Of a stretch of 64,000 nt of DNA, positions 1 through 9,323 are shown piece after piece (position 1 is the first letter of the stretch; each line of letters opens with the position of its first letter). The notes beneath the pieces were generated by a model. That model worked only from the letters and a program-made list of their open reading frames with translations, had not been told where the DNA came from and did no database searches. The position numbers and the translations under genes were made by a program. The DNA is from Paenibacillus popilliae ATCC 14706 (GTDB taxonomy: Bacteria; Bacillota; Bacilli; Paenibacillales; Paenibacillaceae), in assembly GCF_000315235.1 (NCBI RefSeq), contig NZ_BALG01000133.1:1-64000 (forward strand), written 5' to 3'.

Positions 1-1
1 G

Positions 2-1126
2 CCACAGACATCCAGCAGTTCAAGCAGTAGTTCAAGCTTAAGCTCAGGCACTGGAACGAAAAATACACCAGCAACAGGATTAGCTAGCAATAAGGCAGCG
101 TTGAAAGGAAAAGACTTGACACTGACGTTCGATGGTGAGTTAGATGTCGCCTCTGCTGAAACTATAGCTAGCTACACATTGGAAAAGCATAGCAACGGGA
201 AATTTGAAAAAGACACAAAGGTTAAAGTGAAAAATGCAAAATATGGTTATGTTGCGGGTCAAGCCCAAAGCACGGTTGTATTACAGCTAGAGGGACTTCA
301 AGCTGGAAGTAAGTATCAAGTAACGGTAACTGGTGTTAAAGGCTCTGGGCAAGCAGCAATTGCGGAGACAAAAGCAACATTTGATGTGCCACAATCATCC
401 AGCATTTCAAGCAAAAGTTCTCGTTCAAGATCAAGCAGAAGTTCTCGCTCAAGCTCAAGCCCAAGCCCAAGCACTGTAACGAAAAAGGGCACTACTAGTG
501 GTAAAACAAAAGCAAGTGGAACAACTGTAGAAAAGAAAAGCAGTAACGATGATAAAAAATCCATTACTCCGCCGAGCAAGCAAAACGTGAAAACACCGAG
601 CGACTCGGTTCAAAAAAGAAGTTCTACGCCGCAAAGGACGCAAACCAAACCGGCATTCACTGACCTGAAAAAACACAGTTGGGCGCGTGAATCGATTGAG
701 TTCTTACATGCAGAAGGCATTATTGCGGGAACAGCAGCAGGTCAATTTTCTCCTACTGCCAAAGTAACGCATGGTCAAATGACAATATTCGTGCAAAGAT
801 TGTTTAACAATTCAAAGCAAAGCTTCTTGCAAAAAATGGCTTCTGGCTTCAAAAAGAACAAAACGATGACAAGACAAGATGTTATGGTGATGTTGTATAA
901 AGCCATGATTGCAAATGGAATGAAGCTGAAAGCCGGTCAACCGAACGCCTTGAAGGGTTATACAGATGCTAAAAAATTGAATAGTAATGCAAAAGCGGCA
1001 ATTTCTTCCCTGATCGCAGAAGGCATTCTTTCAAGCAAGACAAATAAGCTAAATCCAACGCAACAAGTAACAAGAGCAGAAGCAGCCGTTTTCCTGAAAA
1101 GAATGTATGATAAACTGAATAAATAG
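2..1126 (+). CDS. SLH-domain cell-surface protein, 5' partial
   Basis: The frame is open from base 2, so the true start lies upstream of the window; the TTG at 101 is internal. The visible part has an N-terminal Ser-rich linker, an Ig/CopC-like beta domain (about 85 residues from ALKGKDLTLTF to the TVTGVKGSG strand), a long Ser/Arg/Pro/Lys low-complexity linker, then C-terminal S-layer homology repeats. One SLH repeat begins FTDLKKHSWARESIEFL and contains GIIAG; a last one begins GYTDAKKLNSNAKAAI and ends VTRAEAAVFLKRMY. SLH domains bind pyruvylated secondary cell-wall polymer, so the protein should be anchored on the cell surface. A strong terminator follows. The family call is firm; the exact role is unknown because the N-terminus is missing. 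Confidence 0.85.
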   Translation, partial: PQTSSSSSSSSSLSSGTGTKNTPATGLASNKAALKGKDLTLTFDGELDVASAETIASYTLEKHSNGKFEKDTKVKVKNAKYGYVAGQAQSTVVLQLEGLQAGSKYQVTVTGVKGSGQAAIAETKATFDVPQSSSISSKSSRSRSSRSSRSSSSPSPSTVTKKGTTSGKTKASGTTVEKKSSNDDKKSITPPSKQNVKTPSDSVQKRSSTPQRTQTKPAFTDLKKHSWARESIEFLHAEGIIAGTAAGQFSPTAKVTHGQMTIFVQRLFNNSKQSFLQKMASGFKKNKTMTRQDVMVMLYKAMIANGMKLKAGQPNALKGYTDAKKLNSNAKAAISSLIAEGILSSKTNKLNPTQQVTRAEAAVFLKRMYDKLNK

Positions 1127-1167
1127 TTTATCATAACAGAGGTAAGAAGATCGAGGGTGAACTGTGA

Positions 1168-1208
1168 CCCGAGAGATGGACACTTAAGTGCCCTCTCTCG
1201 GGTTTTTT
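1168..1208 (+). terminator. Rho-independent terminator of the SLH gene
   Basis: The arms CCCGAGAG and CTCTCGGG enclose an inner CACTT/AAGTG palindrome and are followed by a T6 run. It sits about 40 bases after the SLH stop codon. Confidence 0.85.
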
Positions 1209-1377
1209 GGGATAGTAAGGAGATAATCACAAGCGAGTATGGCGAGCAGAAGAGTTGAATCAAATTTCTTAGCAAGCCTTGGCAAGCAAAAATGAACCAT
1301 TTATCGAATAAGAAACAGATAAAGAAACGGACAAAGTGGGATATCAAGCCATCTAATTGCACTAGAAAAGCACACCC

Positions 1378-1745
1378 ATGATGGCAATCGTTGAAATTTT
1401 GAATCGTAATCGAATGACGGTGAGCAGTTACATTCATGCGTACGAAAACGGCGGATTGGCCGCCTTGCGGCTCAAGCATTGATCTGGTGCTCCTACTCGG
1501 TTAACCAAGGAACAGCAAGATCAGTTGAAGCAGACCGTCGCCTATTCGGTGCCCCACGAGGTCGGCTTTACAGCCAAGCACAATCGGGATTATCAAGCGA
1601 TTCAGAAAACCTGGTTTCTTCGCGGGAAGCAACGAATCATTTGGCAAGAAGACGAACACGCTACGGCTGAAACTTTTTTTGCCTTTCTCCAGAAGATCCT
1701 CGCGGCTTATCCGCCGGGGAAACTTGTTCTTGTGTTAGATAATGG
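1378..1745 (+). mobile_element. IS630-family transposase relic
   Basis: A broken transposase. The first part (from ATG 1378) reads a helix-turn-helix segment with RMTVSSYIHAYENGGLAAL and stops at TGA around 1481. Reading then resumes with SGAPTRLTKEQQDQLK and VGFTAKHN, and jumps directly to DYQAIQKTWFLRGKQRII. It ends at KLVLVLDN, the start of the DDE-domain LDNxRIHHA motif, and is cut there. Order and wording match IS630-family (Tc1/mariner-like) transposases, with at least one large internal deletion. The 3' side abuts the truncated GT4 gene, so this element or its excision probably destroyed that gene. Confidence 0.75.
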
Positions 1746-2028
1746 CATCCGCGCCATCGCTCAGGGCGGCGTTCATCTGGAAGACCCAATCCATGAAGGC
1801 GGGAGGCGTCAGCGGAGCCAGCATCGCCACGCGGTGGACATGGACGCCGTCCATCCGTTCGTACGCCGGAGACCCGGGGACATCGCGGGTCAGGACGTGC
1901 ACCTCGCAATCCCCGTGCACGAGATGCCGCGACAGGTCGTAAACGGCGTGCGACAGTCCGCCGACGACGAGCGGCGGGAACTCCCAGGCGAGCATCAGCA
2001 CCTGCACGGCCGGATCCGGAGCGTTCAT
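1742..2028 (-). pseudogene. Glycosyltransferase family 4 N-terminal fragment
   Basis: From ATG 2028 the frame reads VLMLAWEFPPLVVGGLSHAV, DLSRHLVHGDCEVHVLTRDVP and MDGVHVHRV. This is the typical N-terminal Rossmann half of GT4 enzymes of the glycogen-synthase-like or trehalose-synthase type, with a GG loop for sugar-nucleotide binding. Only about 95 residues remain before the frame runs into the IS630 relic near 1742. The C-terminal donor-binding half is absent, so this is a dead fragment. It lies directly downstream of a GH57 pseudogene on the same strand, suggesting a former polysaccharide or glucan synthesis operon. Confidence 0.7.
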
Positions 2029-2090
2029 CCGAACGAAACGCTGCTCAAGGGCGCTCCCTTCCTTATCGTTCGCCTCCCCGCCGAGCAGCG

Positions 2091-3044
2091 TCCGGTAATC
2101 CGGAAATATTTGAGCCCGGTAGTAAGCCGGCTGCCGTCCTCCAGCAGATATGGGCGGATATCGTTCCATTCCGCCTCGTCATGCCAGCCGAGGTCGAAGC
2201 CGATATCCCGGTAATATTCCCGGTAGTCGGCATCTCCGGGATAGCCCTCGCGGCTGCTCCACACTTGGCGTGACGACTTCGGATCCCCGGCGAACGCCGC
2301 GATGCCTCCCGTCGTCATGACAGGGGCGTACGGCAGGGAGGCCGGAACCGGGTTCGCCTTCGCCCAGGTGTTGTACGCGACGGCGACATAGCGGATACCA
2401 CAGGCCTGCAGTTGCGGCGCGAGGGCGGGCGAATAGGCGCATTCGGGCAGCCACAGCCCCATCGGCCGCCGACCGAGATGGCGCTCCGCCTCCTGCAGCC
2501 CGGTCTCCAGTTGGGCGCGAACGAGCTTCTACTGCTTCACGTAAGGCAGGAAGGCGTGGGTCGCGGCGCTGGTGATGCACTCCAGATGGCCTTGCTCCAT
2601 ATAATGGCGGTAGCCGTCGATGAGATGCCCACCCCACTCCCGGTACAGCGCTTGGTACCGCCGCCAGCGCTCTAGATACATGGCGGCGACTTGCCGCAGC
2701 GCTCCCGCCGCCAGCCGCTCGAGCTCGGAGGAAGCGAGGCGGATGGATTGAGCCAGATGCGCTTCGAACCGCTCGTGAAGCCGACGATCGTCCATCATGG
2801 CGAGCAGGATGGGGGACAGCGAGAGCGTCAACCGGAACGGGATGCGATCCCGCTCAAGCCGCCGGAACCGATCCAGCAGTGGAAGATACGTCTCCAACAC
2901 GGCTTCGAAGTACCACCGCTCTTCCAGCGTGCCGCTGCGGTCCGGATGACGCACATAAGGCAGATGGGCATGGAGAAGAAGAGCGATCTGCCCCGTACGA
3001 GCGGGAGAAGTATGATGCTTGCCAAGCGGAACCGTTGTGATCAT
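2091..3044 (-). pseudogene. GH57 (1,4-alpha-glucan branching enzyme-like) pseudogene
   Basis: From ATG 3044 the protein reads IALLLHAHLPYVRHP, the GH57 N-terminal motif, followed by the conserved helices. An in-frame TAG at 2529-2531 interrupts it. In the same frame it continues with MGLWLPECAYSPAL (the GH57 WLPECAY motif), ending at GLKYFRITG near 2091, where homology breaks off. Roughly the C-terminal half of a normal branching-enzyme-like GH57 protein has been deleted, joining it to the GT4 fragment in another frame. It therefore carries a nonsense mutation plus a large deletion. Intact relatives act on cytosolic alpha-glucans. Confidence 0.75.
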
Positions 3045-3056
3045 GCGGGGACTCCT

Positions 3057-3453
3057 TCATGCTTGGAATATAGCGTATATACGGAAAATTGCTCGAATAG
3101 AGTGCCGGCCTCGGACTTGAGCGGCATGATTCCGGATGAAGCGGAATGGATGCCGTTCCGCAGCAGCCCGTCTGCGCGGGGAGATATGCCAGTACGCGAA
3201 CAGAGTGTCCGAGTTCTTCGCCATCAGGTGAACTCTTTGATCACTTGATTCCGAGCGCGAGCGAACCGTCAACTGGACGACAGCGTCATAGCGATTCTCA
3301 GAATGGAGCAGCCGCTCATACCAATGCGGGGAGACACAGCAACAGGCATCCGTTCACCCGGTTGCGTAATGAATATAGAGCTGCCCGCTCGCTTCGTCAT
3401 ACTGGAACATAGTCAATCTGCTTCGAACCAATGAACAGCATGTCAGGCTTCAT
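3057..3453 (-). pseudogene. DUF4912-family protein pseudogene
   Basis: A start ATG at 3453 sits behind an AAAGGGAGG ribosome site and encodes MKPDMLFIGSKQIDYVPV before a stop. The neighbouring frame carries on with YDEASGQLYIHYA and then HLMAKNSDTLFAYWHISP, the hallmark of DUF4912 proteins, which often sit beside GH57 and GT4 genes. At least one frameshift separates the parts. It is the first gene of the same decayed minus-strand cluster. Function of the family is unknown. Confidence 0.55.
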
Positions 3454-3631
3454 CGACAAACCTCCCTTTGAAAATCGTTATTGTCACATCTATATGCCGG
3501 CAGAGCGTATGATTAGACGTGGGCAGACGAGACATTGAAGGAATTAACCGCTTACGTATCGAATAAGCTAATAAGACAACGGAGAGATGGCCGAATGCAG
3601 AAGCCTTATATACATACCGAGGAGGGAGAAC

Positions 3632-4036
3632 ATGAGTTTCTGTTGTGGAGCAAGCATGATTGGAACGAAGGGCACGCTTCAGCATTACCGTACTCGCATA
3701 CGAAATGTTCCCCTGTTGCTGTGTCCGGTATGCCACTGTATCGAGGTGCATTTTCTCGTAGGAAATGAGTACGAAATTCTGGCGGAGTATGCTCATAGCG
3801 ATGGGATGGAGGAGGTGAACTTCAAGGAGTACGTCGCTACGGACGACAGTCAACTGTTCGAGAACTGCATTAATCATGAGAAGGACGATCCGATCGAGCT
3901 GGTCCGCAACCAAATCGACAATGCGCTCGATCTGCTGGCATTGGCCAAGCAGTGGAAGGATAAGGAATGGGAATCGCAACTGAAGCGGCGACTCGCGCTG
4001 ATGAGTCGGCACAAGGCGCAGCTCCCGAAGCCGTAG
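3632..4036 (+). CDS. Hypothetical protein with CCG...CPVC zinc-ribbon-like N-terminus
   Basis: 134 residues from ATG 3632, chosen because GGAGGGAGAAC lies just upstream; an earlier in-frame start at 3587 has no such site. The N-terminus MSFCCGASMIGTKGTLQHYR carries CC, and about 20 residues later CPVCHCIEVH supplies a second Cys pair, so a single zinc ribbon is likely. The rest is helical and charged, with DPIELVRNQIDNALDLLALA and WKDKEWESQLKRRL. I do not recognise a named family. It stands alone between a pseudogene cluster and a histidine kinase. Confidence 0.7.
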   Translation: MSFCCGASMIGTKGTLQHYRTRIRNVPLLLCPVCHCIEVHFLVGNEYEILAEYAHSDGMEEVNFKEYVATDDSQLFENCINHEKDDPIELVRNQIDNALDLLALAKQWKDKEWESQLKRRLALMSRHKAQLPKP

Positions 4037-4077
4037 ACAGAATAGGGGCCAGACAAATGGATGAGTTCAACATAGGG

Positions 4078-4157
4078 AAAGGCGACACGCGGACGTACGG
4101 GACCGTCGCAGGAACAACTGCGATGACGGGCATCGATACATGACCGGGTCGCCTTTT
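4078..4157 (+). terminator. Possible structured terminator
   Basis: The outer arms AAAGGCGAC and GTCGCCTTT enclose an inner CCGTCGCAG/CTGCGATGACGG hairpin, and a T run follows. The loop is longer than usual, so confidence is moderate. It would end the transcript of the zinc-ribbon gene. Confidence 0.45.
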
Positions 4158-4243
4158 TTTCGTTTGGGGCTGTAGGCGCGCCATCCTTTAAGTTACTTTT
4201 ATGGGATACGAGTTTTTTAGTATATTTTCGACATTATCTAGGG

Positions 4244-4273
4244 TTGACGTTTTTGCCAAAAGTTTACTATGAT
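4244..4273 (+). promoter_or_regulatory. Candidate SigA promoter of the histidine kinase
   Basis: TTGACG and TATGAT are separated by 18 bases, and the TATGAT ends about 60 bases before the kinase start. Confidence 0.5.
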
Positions 4274-4334
4274 GGAACTGTTGGAATTGATCTTGCTGAA
4301 CGGAACAGGTTGCTGTAAATGAGGTGAATCCCGT

Positions 4335-5756
4335 ATGAATTCGATAAGCGTACAGGCAGAGTGTGAACGGTCGGAATGGAAGCTTCGATATGTCGAAGGA
4401 GTCAGGCGTTATATGCTGTACGGTGGAATAAGGGAGTTGAACCTTGCACGGGAGACTGCCCGTGCCGCTCCGCTGAATCCGGAGATGGTATGGAGCCTCC
4501 ACGAGGAAGCTATGTTTACCGTGCTGTCCCATGTAGAGACGGGTGCGGCCATGAAAATGATGCATCGTTCGTTTCTGTATTTCATGGAATGGATTATGGC
4601 TAATAAGGCAGAACAGGGAAGCAAGGAGGGAATCATATTGGTATTAGACCCGATTCGCGAACCTTGGTTTCGGTCCGCACAGGCATTGTATTCCACCCAG
4701 ATGGCGCACAATAAATATGAAAGTGTGCTTCAGCAATTGGATAGCGGCATTGTGTTGTTCGATCGGAGCGGCGTTCTTTCGTTTATCAATGTGGAGGCCG
4801 CCAAGCTGCTTGATATTCCCTGCAAGGCGCTCATCGGCTGCAGTCTGCGGGAATTACTGTTCCATCCTCTGCTCCAAAAGGACAAGCGTAAAGAAATAGT
4901 GCGATTGTACAAAGATACCATTTTAGTGCGTAAGCGCTGTCATGAATTCTCTGACCGGAATGACAGGCATTACTTAATTAGCGTTACTTACGGGGAGCAG
5001 TTGGACGGCGATTTTTTATTCATTATCAAGGATGTATCGGATTTCAAGCGGATTGAGCAGACGGCGTATCAGAACGACAAGCTGGCGATCCTGGGCAAGT
5101 TTGCGGCCGCCATTGCCCACGAGATACGGAACCCGCTTACGTCGATTCGAGGATTCATCCAGTTGTTGCGCCCACATTTGATACATCTGGGCAAGGAAGA
5201 GTATGCACGAATCATTCTCGCGGAGATTGACCGCGCGAATGACATCATAATTGAATTTCTGAATTCATCCAAGCCATCCGCCCCAATGACCTCAGAAGTT
5301 CCCATCTCCCCCCTGCTTCGCGAAGTCGTACTTCTTACCGAAAGCGAAGCGTTGATGCAAGGCTGCGAAATCGAGCTGGAAGAGGCTCTTCATGGCGTCA
5401 CGTATTGCGTATCGATTGACGTGAAGCAGATTAAGCAGGTCATTTTGAATATTGTCCGCAATGCGATTGAAGCGATCGGACACATGCAGGAAGATCGCCA
5501 GGGCCGGATTCGCATCACAACGGAGAAGGAAGGCAGGTATATCGCCATCCGAATACGGGATAACGGAATCGGCATGGAGCAGAAGACGCTGGAGCATTTA
5601 TTTGACCCCTTCTTCACGACGAAGACAGAGGGCACCGGCTTGGGATTGTCAGTCAGTTACCGCATTATTAAAAATCATGGAGGGATTATTGATGTAAACA
5701 GCAAGGTAAAAGAATGGACGGAATTCGTTATTAAGCTTCCTTTAATCCTATCGTAA
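4335..5756 (+). CDS. PAS-domain sensor histidine kinase (soluble, KinA/KinE-like)
   Basis: 473 residues, start supported by GAGGTG 9 bases upstream. No transmembrane segment is visible. A poorly conserved N-terminal part (1-120) precedes a PAS domain (about 125-235: SGIVLFDRSGVLSFINVEA) and a HisKA dimerisation helix with H-box AHEIRNPLT near residue 261. The ATPase core has an N-box NIVRNAIEA near 371, DNGIGM near 409 and GTGLGLSV near 433. All catalytic motifs are intact, so it should autophosphorylate on the H-box His and act in the cytosol. No response regulator gene is adjacent, which is typical of orphan sporulation-phosphorelay kinases in this group; that link is an inference. Confidence 0.85.
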   Translation: MNSISVQAECERSEWKLRYVEGVRRYMLYGGIRELNLARETARAAPLNPEMVWSLHEEAMFTVLSHVETGAAMKMMHRSFLYFMEWIMANKAEQGSKEGIILVLDPIREPWFRSAQALYSTQMAHNKYESVLQQLDSGIVLFDRSGVLSFINVEAAKLLDIPCKALIGCSLRELLFHPLLQKDKRKEIVRLYKDTILVRKRCHEFSDRNDRHYLISVTYGEQLDGDFLFIIKDVSDFKRIEQTAYQNDKLAILGKFAAAIAHEIRNPLTSIRGFIQLLRPHLIHLGKEEYARIILAEIDRANDIIIEFLNSSKPSAPMTSEVPISPLLREVVLLTESEALMQGCEIELEEALHGVTYCVSIDVKQIKQVILNIVRNAIEAIGHMQEDRQGRIRITTEKEGRYIAIRIRDNGIGMEQKTLEHLFDPFFTTKTEGTGLGLSVSYRIIKNHGGIIDVNSKVKEWTEFVIKLPLILS

Positions 5757-5885
5757 TCGCCCGAGTCAGCACTGCCGCGGCATCGGTAAATTTCCGCTAG
5801 CAAAATGGCCGTGCCCGAATTACGGAAAATATGGTAGTATTGATACTATGGCAACTTCAATATAAGCAAAAGGGATGATTCATAC

Positions 5886-7397
5886 GTGAACTTATCGAAT
5901 GTAGCTTGGCTGGACAAGGTTACCGTTCAGATGCAAGCGAAGGCTGTAACCGACATTGAAGCGGACGGCATTGTCGTCATTGGATCCCGCTCCGAGCTGG
6001 AGCAAGCTTCCGGGTTCCCGGGAGCGGAGGCTTGTCAGGCCGCGGTGAAGGCCGGGCTGTTCGAGGCAGGCTGCTGCAAGACGTATGTCGCGGCAACAGG
6101 CCAAGAGAAGGCTCCCGTCCTCATTGCGGTCGGCCGCAAGGACGAGGCGCTTGCGACGAAGCAGGTGCGCCTGATGCTCGCGGAAGCCGCGCGCGAAGCG
6201 GTCAAGCTGAAGCTGTCGCGCATCGCGGTAATCGTGCCGGACGAGCTGAAGAAGTCAGCCGGCGAAGAGGCGGCTGCGATGGCGCATGTCATGGTGGAAG
6301 GCTTCTTGCTCGGAGCATACCAGCGCGTGACGTACAGGAAAGACGCTAAGCCAATTCACTGCGTTGAAGCACTGGTGTTGGTCGGAGAAGGCCTTGATGA
6401 GAAGGCATGGAACGAAGGCGTTGTTCGCGGGCATGCCTATGCCTACGGAACGACCTTTGCGCGCGATCTGACGAATCTGCCTGGCAATGTGCTGTACCCA
6501 AGCCGCCTCGCGGAGACGGCGATGGAATTGGCGAAGCAGTTCGGCTTCGAGGCGCTTGTGCTGGACGAGAAGGAGATCGAGGCGAAGGGCATGGGTGCCC
6601 TGCTGGGCGTCGGCAAAGGCTCGTCCAATCCGCCGCGCATGATCGCCTTGAAATACCAGGGCAAGCCGGGATGGAAGGAGGTGTGCGGTCTTGTCGGCAA
6701 GGGCATTACGTTCGACACCGGCGGCATCTCGCTGAAGCGCTCCACCAATATGGATGAGATGATCTGCGACATGGGAGGAGCCGCTGCCGTGTTGGGCGCG
6801 ATGGCGGCTATCGGCCGTCTGAAGCCGCAGGTGAACGTGGTCTGCGTCGTCGCTTCGGCCGAAAATATGCCGGCAGGCAACGCGCTGAAGCCGGGGGATG
6901 TCCTCACTTCCTACAGCGGACGCACGATTGAAGTGTTGAATACGGATGCGGAAGGCCGCCTCGTGTTGGCGGACGGCATGACGTATGCCAAGGAGCTCGG
7001 CGCCAACAAGATTATCGATGTGGCAACCTTGACAGGGGCCGTAAGTGTGGCGCTCGGCAGCATCTCGACGGGAGTCGTCACGAACGACAACGCCTTCTTC
7101 GCCCGCTTCCAGGAAGCGGCGGCGCACACGAACGAATATGTGTGGCAGCTACCGTCCCACCAGGAATATTGGGATATGCTTAAAAGCGACGTAGCCGACG
7201 TGCGCAACGCCATTCCAGGCGGTGCGGGCACGATTACGGGCGGACTGTTCATCGGCACGTTCGCGGACGGCCTGCCTTGGATTCACCTCGATATTGCGAG
7301 TACTGCCTTCCTGAGCAGCGGCCGCGGAGTCGATCCGAAGGGCGCTACCGGGGTTATGGTTCGCACCATTGCCGAGTACGTGTTGTCGGAGGCGTAA
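5886..7397 (+). CDS. pepA: Leucyl aminopeptidase (M17)
   Basis: 503 residues starting at GTG 5886 behind AAAGGGATG. The C-terminal catalytic domain carries GKGITFDTGGISLKRS (metal ligand Lys/Asp region, about residue 271) and the family signature NTDAEGRLVLADGM (about residue 352). Both are complete, as is the later EYVWQLP...GGAGTITGGLFIGTF region. M17 enzymes are cytosolic hexameric two-metal peptidases that remove N-terminal amino acids during peptide turnover. Length and motif spacing are normal. It appears monocistronic. Confidence 0.93.
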   Translation: MNLSNVAWLDKVTVQMQAKAVTDIEADGIVVIGSRSELEQASGFPGAEACQAAVKAGLFEAGCCKTYVAATGQEKAPVLIAVGRKDEALATKQVRLMLAEAAREAVKLKLSRIAVIVPDELKKSAGEEAAAMAHVMVEGFLLGAYQRVTYRKDAKPIHCVEALVLVGEGLDEKAWNEGVVRGHAYAYGTTFARDLTNLPGNVLYPSRLAETAMELAKQFGFEALVLDEKEIEAKGMGALLGVGKGSSNPPRMIALKYQGKPGWKEVCGLVGKGITFDTGGISLKRSTNMDEMICDMGGAAAVLGAMAAIGRLKPQVNVVCVVASAENMPAGNALKPGDVLTSYSGRTIEVLNTDAEGRLVLADGMTYAKELGANKIIDVATLTGAVSVALGSISTGVVTNDNAFFARFQEAAAHTNEYVWQLPSHQEYWDMLKSDVADVRNAIPGGAGTITGGLFIGTFADGLPWIHLDIASTAFLSSGRGVDPKGATGVMVRTIAEYVLSEA

Positions 7398-7736
7398 GCG
7401 TCTACCGTTCGCCATGACGGGATAGAATCGCTAGAAAAAGTAACAAGAGCCCGCAAAGAGATGTCATCTGGAGTTGGGGCGGCTGAACTGCTTTCCCAGC
7501 AGCCGCCCACGGGAGCGTAAGATGAGACGGGGCGACTTCCACCTCTGGAGCACAGGCAGACAAGGCTACGAGAGCGTCAGGCCGAGCATGGGAATCTGGT
7601 TGCATTACATACGCAACAACATTTTTATGCTCGAGCTTGGTGAATGCTCGGGACTCCGTAAGGAGATGTCCAACAACCCGCAAAAAGTACAGTGGCCAGG
7701 GTTGGAAATCAAAGCTATGGATAACTGTGAGGTGGC
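7398..7736 (+). other. Intergenic stretch without a supported gene
   Basis: Open frames exist on both strands, but none has a convincing ribosome site or a recognisable domain. A short inverted repeat GCGGCTG/CAGCCGC is present at about 7479-7506 without a T run. I see nothing else. Confidence 0.5.
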
Positions 7737-8537
7737 CTATTTTCGCAGTTGTACCCAATAACCGAAGCAGATACCGATCGCTGCGACCAACAGATTATAT
7801 CCAAATTCGACGAGAAGCAGATAAGGGGAAACTGGGGTAGTGCCCAATAAATCAATGGAAGAAGCATACATCATCGGGGATAACCTTCGCGGAATTACAC
7901 CGAGTAGATACAAATGACACAAAGCAAAGGCGAGTACCGTCCAAATGATATAGATTGAGAATTGATTTTGAAAAAACGTAGTAACAAATTGCGTGAATAG
8001 GGAAAAGGACACCATTCCTGCAATGAACACAATACCTACTGCGATAAGGGAATATGGCGAGATGGTTACGAAAGTAGTCTCCTGATAACCAAGTGCATGT
8101 AAATCTATTTTTGTCGAAAAAGAGAAAAATAGAAATCCAATGATAAAATGAACCATGACAAGTATAAAACTATAGCCAAGAGATAGACAAATATGAGCCA
8201 CTGTTTTACCTAACCACCAGCTACAGCGTGTATTCATGCGTGTATATATATAAACTTCATAAACCGGATGGTTACTAAATAAATTATAGCTAACATAGAC
8301 GAGTGGAAAAAAGGGAAGCACCCAGCCTATCATTAGCAGATAAGAATCATAACAATGTAGACCGCCAAATGAAAAAAATATAAACTCCCACATCCCCAGG
8401 GACAGCGAGAAAGTTGTTTTTGTATAGTAGAGCAAGGATGCTTTTAAGACGGCTAACAGTATGAAAAACCCAATGATGTAGACAATATCTCGTCCTCGAA
8501 CAGCGATGTGACCATACATTTTTAATTGTTGCAGCAT
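7737..8537 (-). CDS. Membrane permease subunit C of secreted-protein/ABC module 1
   Basis: 266 residues with about six hydrophobic segments, typical of ABC-2 type permeases. It is last in a minus-strand operon: secreted protein, permease A, ATPase, permease B, permease C. It shares an FGGL loop and a C-terminal stretch GVIPRRLSPMMYASSIDLL with the protein at 31917-32720 (GVVPRYLSPFLYTSTLDIL), so the two are orthologous subunits of two related modules. The AT-rich composition differs from pepA beside it, which suggests transfer. Substrate unknown; it presumably forms part of the membrane channel with subunits A and B. Confidence 0.75.
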   Translation of the reverse strand: MLQQLKMYGHIAVRGRDIVYIIGFFILLAVLKASLLYYTKTTFSLSLGMWEFIFFSFGGLHCYDSYLLMIGWVLPFFPLVYVSYNLFSNHPVYEVYIYTRMNTRCSWWLGKTVAHICLSLGYSFILVMVHFIIGFLFFSFSTKIDLHALGYQETTFVTISPYSLIAVGIVFIAGMVSFSLFTQFVTTFFQNQFSIYIIWTVLAFALCHLYLLGVIPRRLSPMMYASSIDLLGTTPVSPYLLLVEFGYNLLVAAIGICFGYWVQLRK

Positions 8538-8552
8538 AGTAACCTACCTATA

Positions 8553-9323
8553 TCAATGTATTAACATTTTTTTGCGCACCACCGAAAAATTAATGAGCCC
8601 GAAACCTACAAAAAGCATGAACGTATAGGTAATAGACCATTTCATAGTAAATCCATCTATCGGAGCGAATTTATTATTAGGGACATGTAAAAAATACATA
8701 ATCTGCGTTGTTGGTAGCCAAGCTACCCATTCCTGGCTCATGTTAAACCAGATGAGATAGGAGGCTAAGGCAAGGGTAGAACCGACAACCCAGACCCAAA
8801 CCACATGGCTCCATAATATTGATAAAAAGATAACCAAACTGCCAAAACCGCTCAAGGTGAAGATGTATAACCCAAACATACTGATGGCACTGACAGCAGG
8901 AGGCGTCTCGAGTTGGATTACAAATTCATCAAATCCCCAAGGCAAGTTCGCCATCATTCCAATTCCAATCACAACGCCAAAACTGGTAGTTACAAAAACA
9001 AAAGCGGATAAAAAAAGAACGATGATTTTGGCCATGAACCAGCTCAGTCTGGAACGATTGCGCACAAAAGTGTATTGAACATATCCCGTCCTTTGATCTT
9101 GTAATAACAAGTCCGTAATGATGATTAAGAACAACATCGGAACAAGCACCATAGCAAAAAAATGCTGGTTGAATAACAGGATTAAAAATGAATATATGGA
9201 TACAATATCTGGCTCAGGCAAATATAAAAACTGCAATAGAGCATATATGGCTACAATAAATATAATAAATGCCCATCTCCATTTTCTCCGGATCATCAGT
9301 TGATAAGCCTCAAAAGTAATCAT
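8553..9323 (-). CDS. Membrane permease subunit B of secreted-protein/ABC module 1
   Basis: 256 residues from ATG 9323, which overlaps the ATPase stop in an ATGA arrangement; a longer frame reading from 9398 only translates the ATPase tail. It starts MITFEAYQLMIRRKWRWAF and has about six membrane spans. The loop LLLQDQRTGYVQYTFVRNRS, with a D-x-x-T/E-G-Y/E pattern, recurs in permeases A and in the module-2 subunit at 31087 (LYIKDTEGEYITLVMARLS). Fifteen bases separate it from permease C. Translation is probably coupled to the ATPase. Confidence 0.75.
   Translation of the reverse strand: MITFEAYQLMIRRKWRWAFIIFIVAIYALLQFLYLPEPDIVSIYSFLILLFNQHFFAMVLVPMLFLIIITDLLLQDQRTGYVQYTFVRNRSRLSWFMAKIIVLFLSAFVFVTTSFGVVIGIGMMANLPWGFDEFVIQLETPPAVSAISMFGLYIFTLSGFGSLVIFLSILWSHVVWVWVVGSTLALASYLIWFNMSQEWVAWLPTTQIMYFLHVPNNKFAPIDGFTMKWSITYTFMLFVGFGLINFSVVRKKMLIH

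Noticed and set aside
1525-2214. A 229-residue plus-strand frame spanning the IS630 relic and beyond
   Set aside because: Only its first 70 or so residues are transposase; the rest is the antisense of the GT4 and GH57 pseudogenes.
6255-7127. A 290-residue minus-strand frame opposite pepA
   Set aside because: Antisense shadow of a conserved enzyme, without start signals or recognisable domains.
7402-7758. A 118-residue minus-strand frame between permease C and pepA
   Set aside because: Its first part overlaps the end of permease C in another frame and there is no ribosome site; composition is not protein-like.
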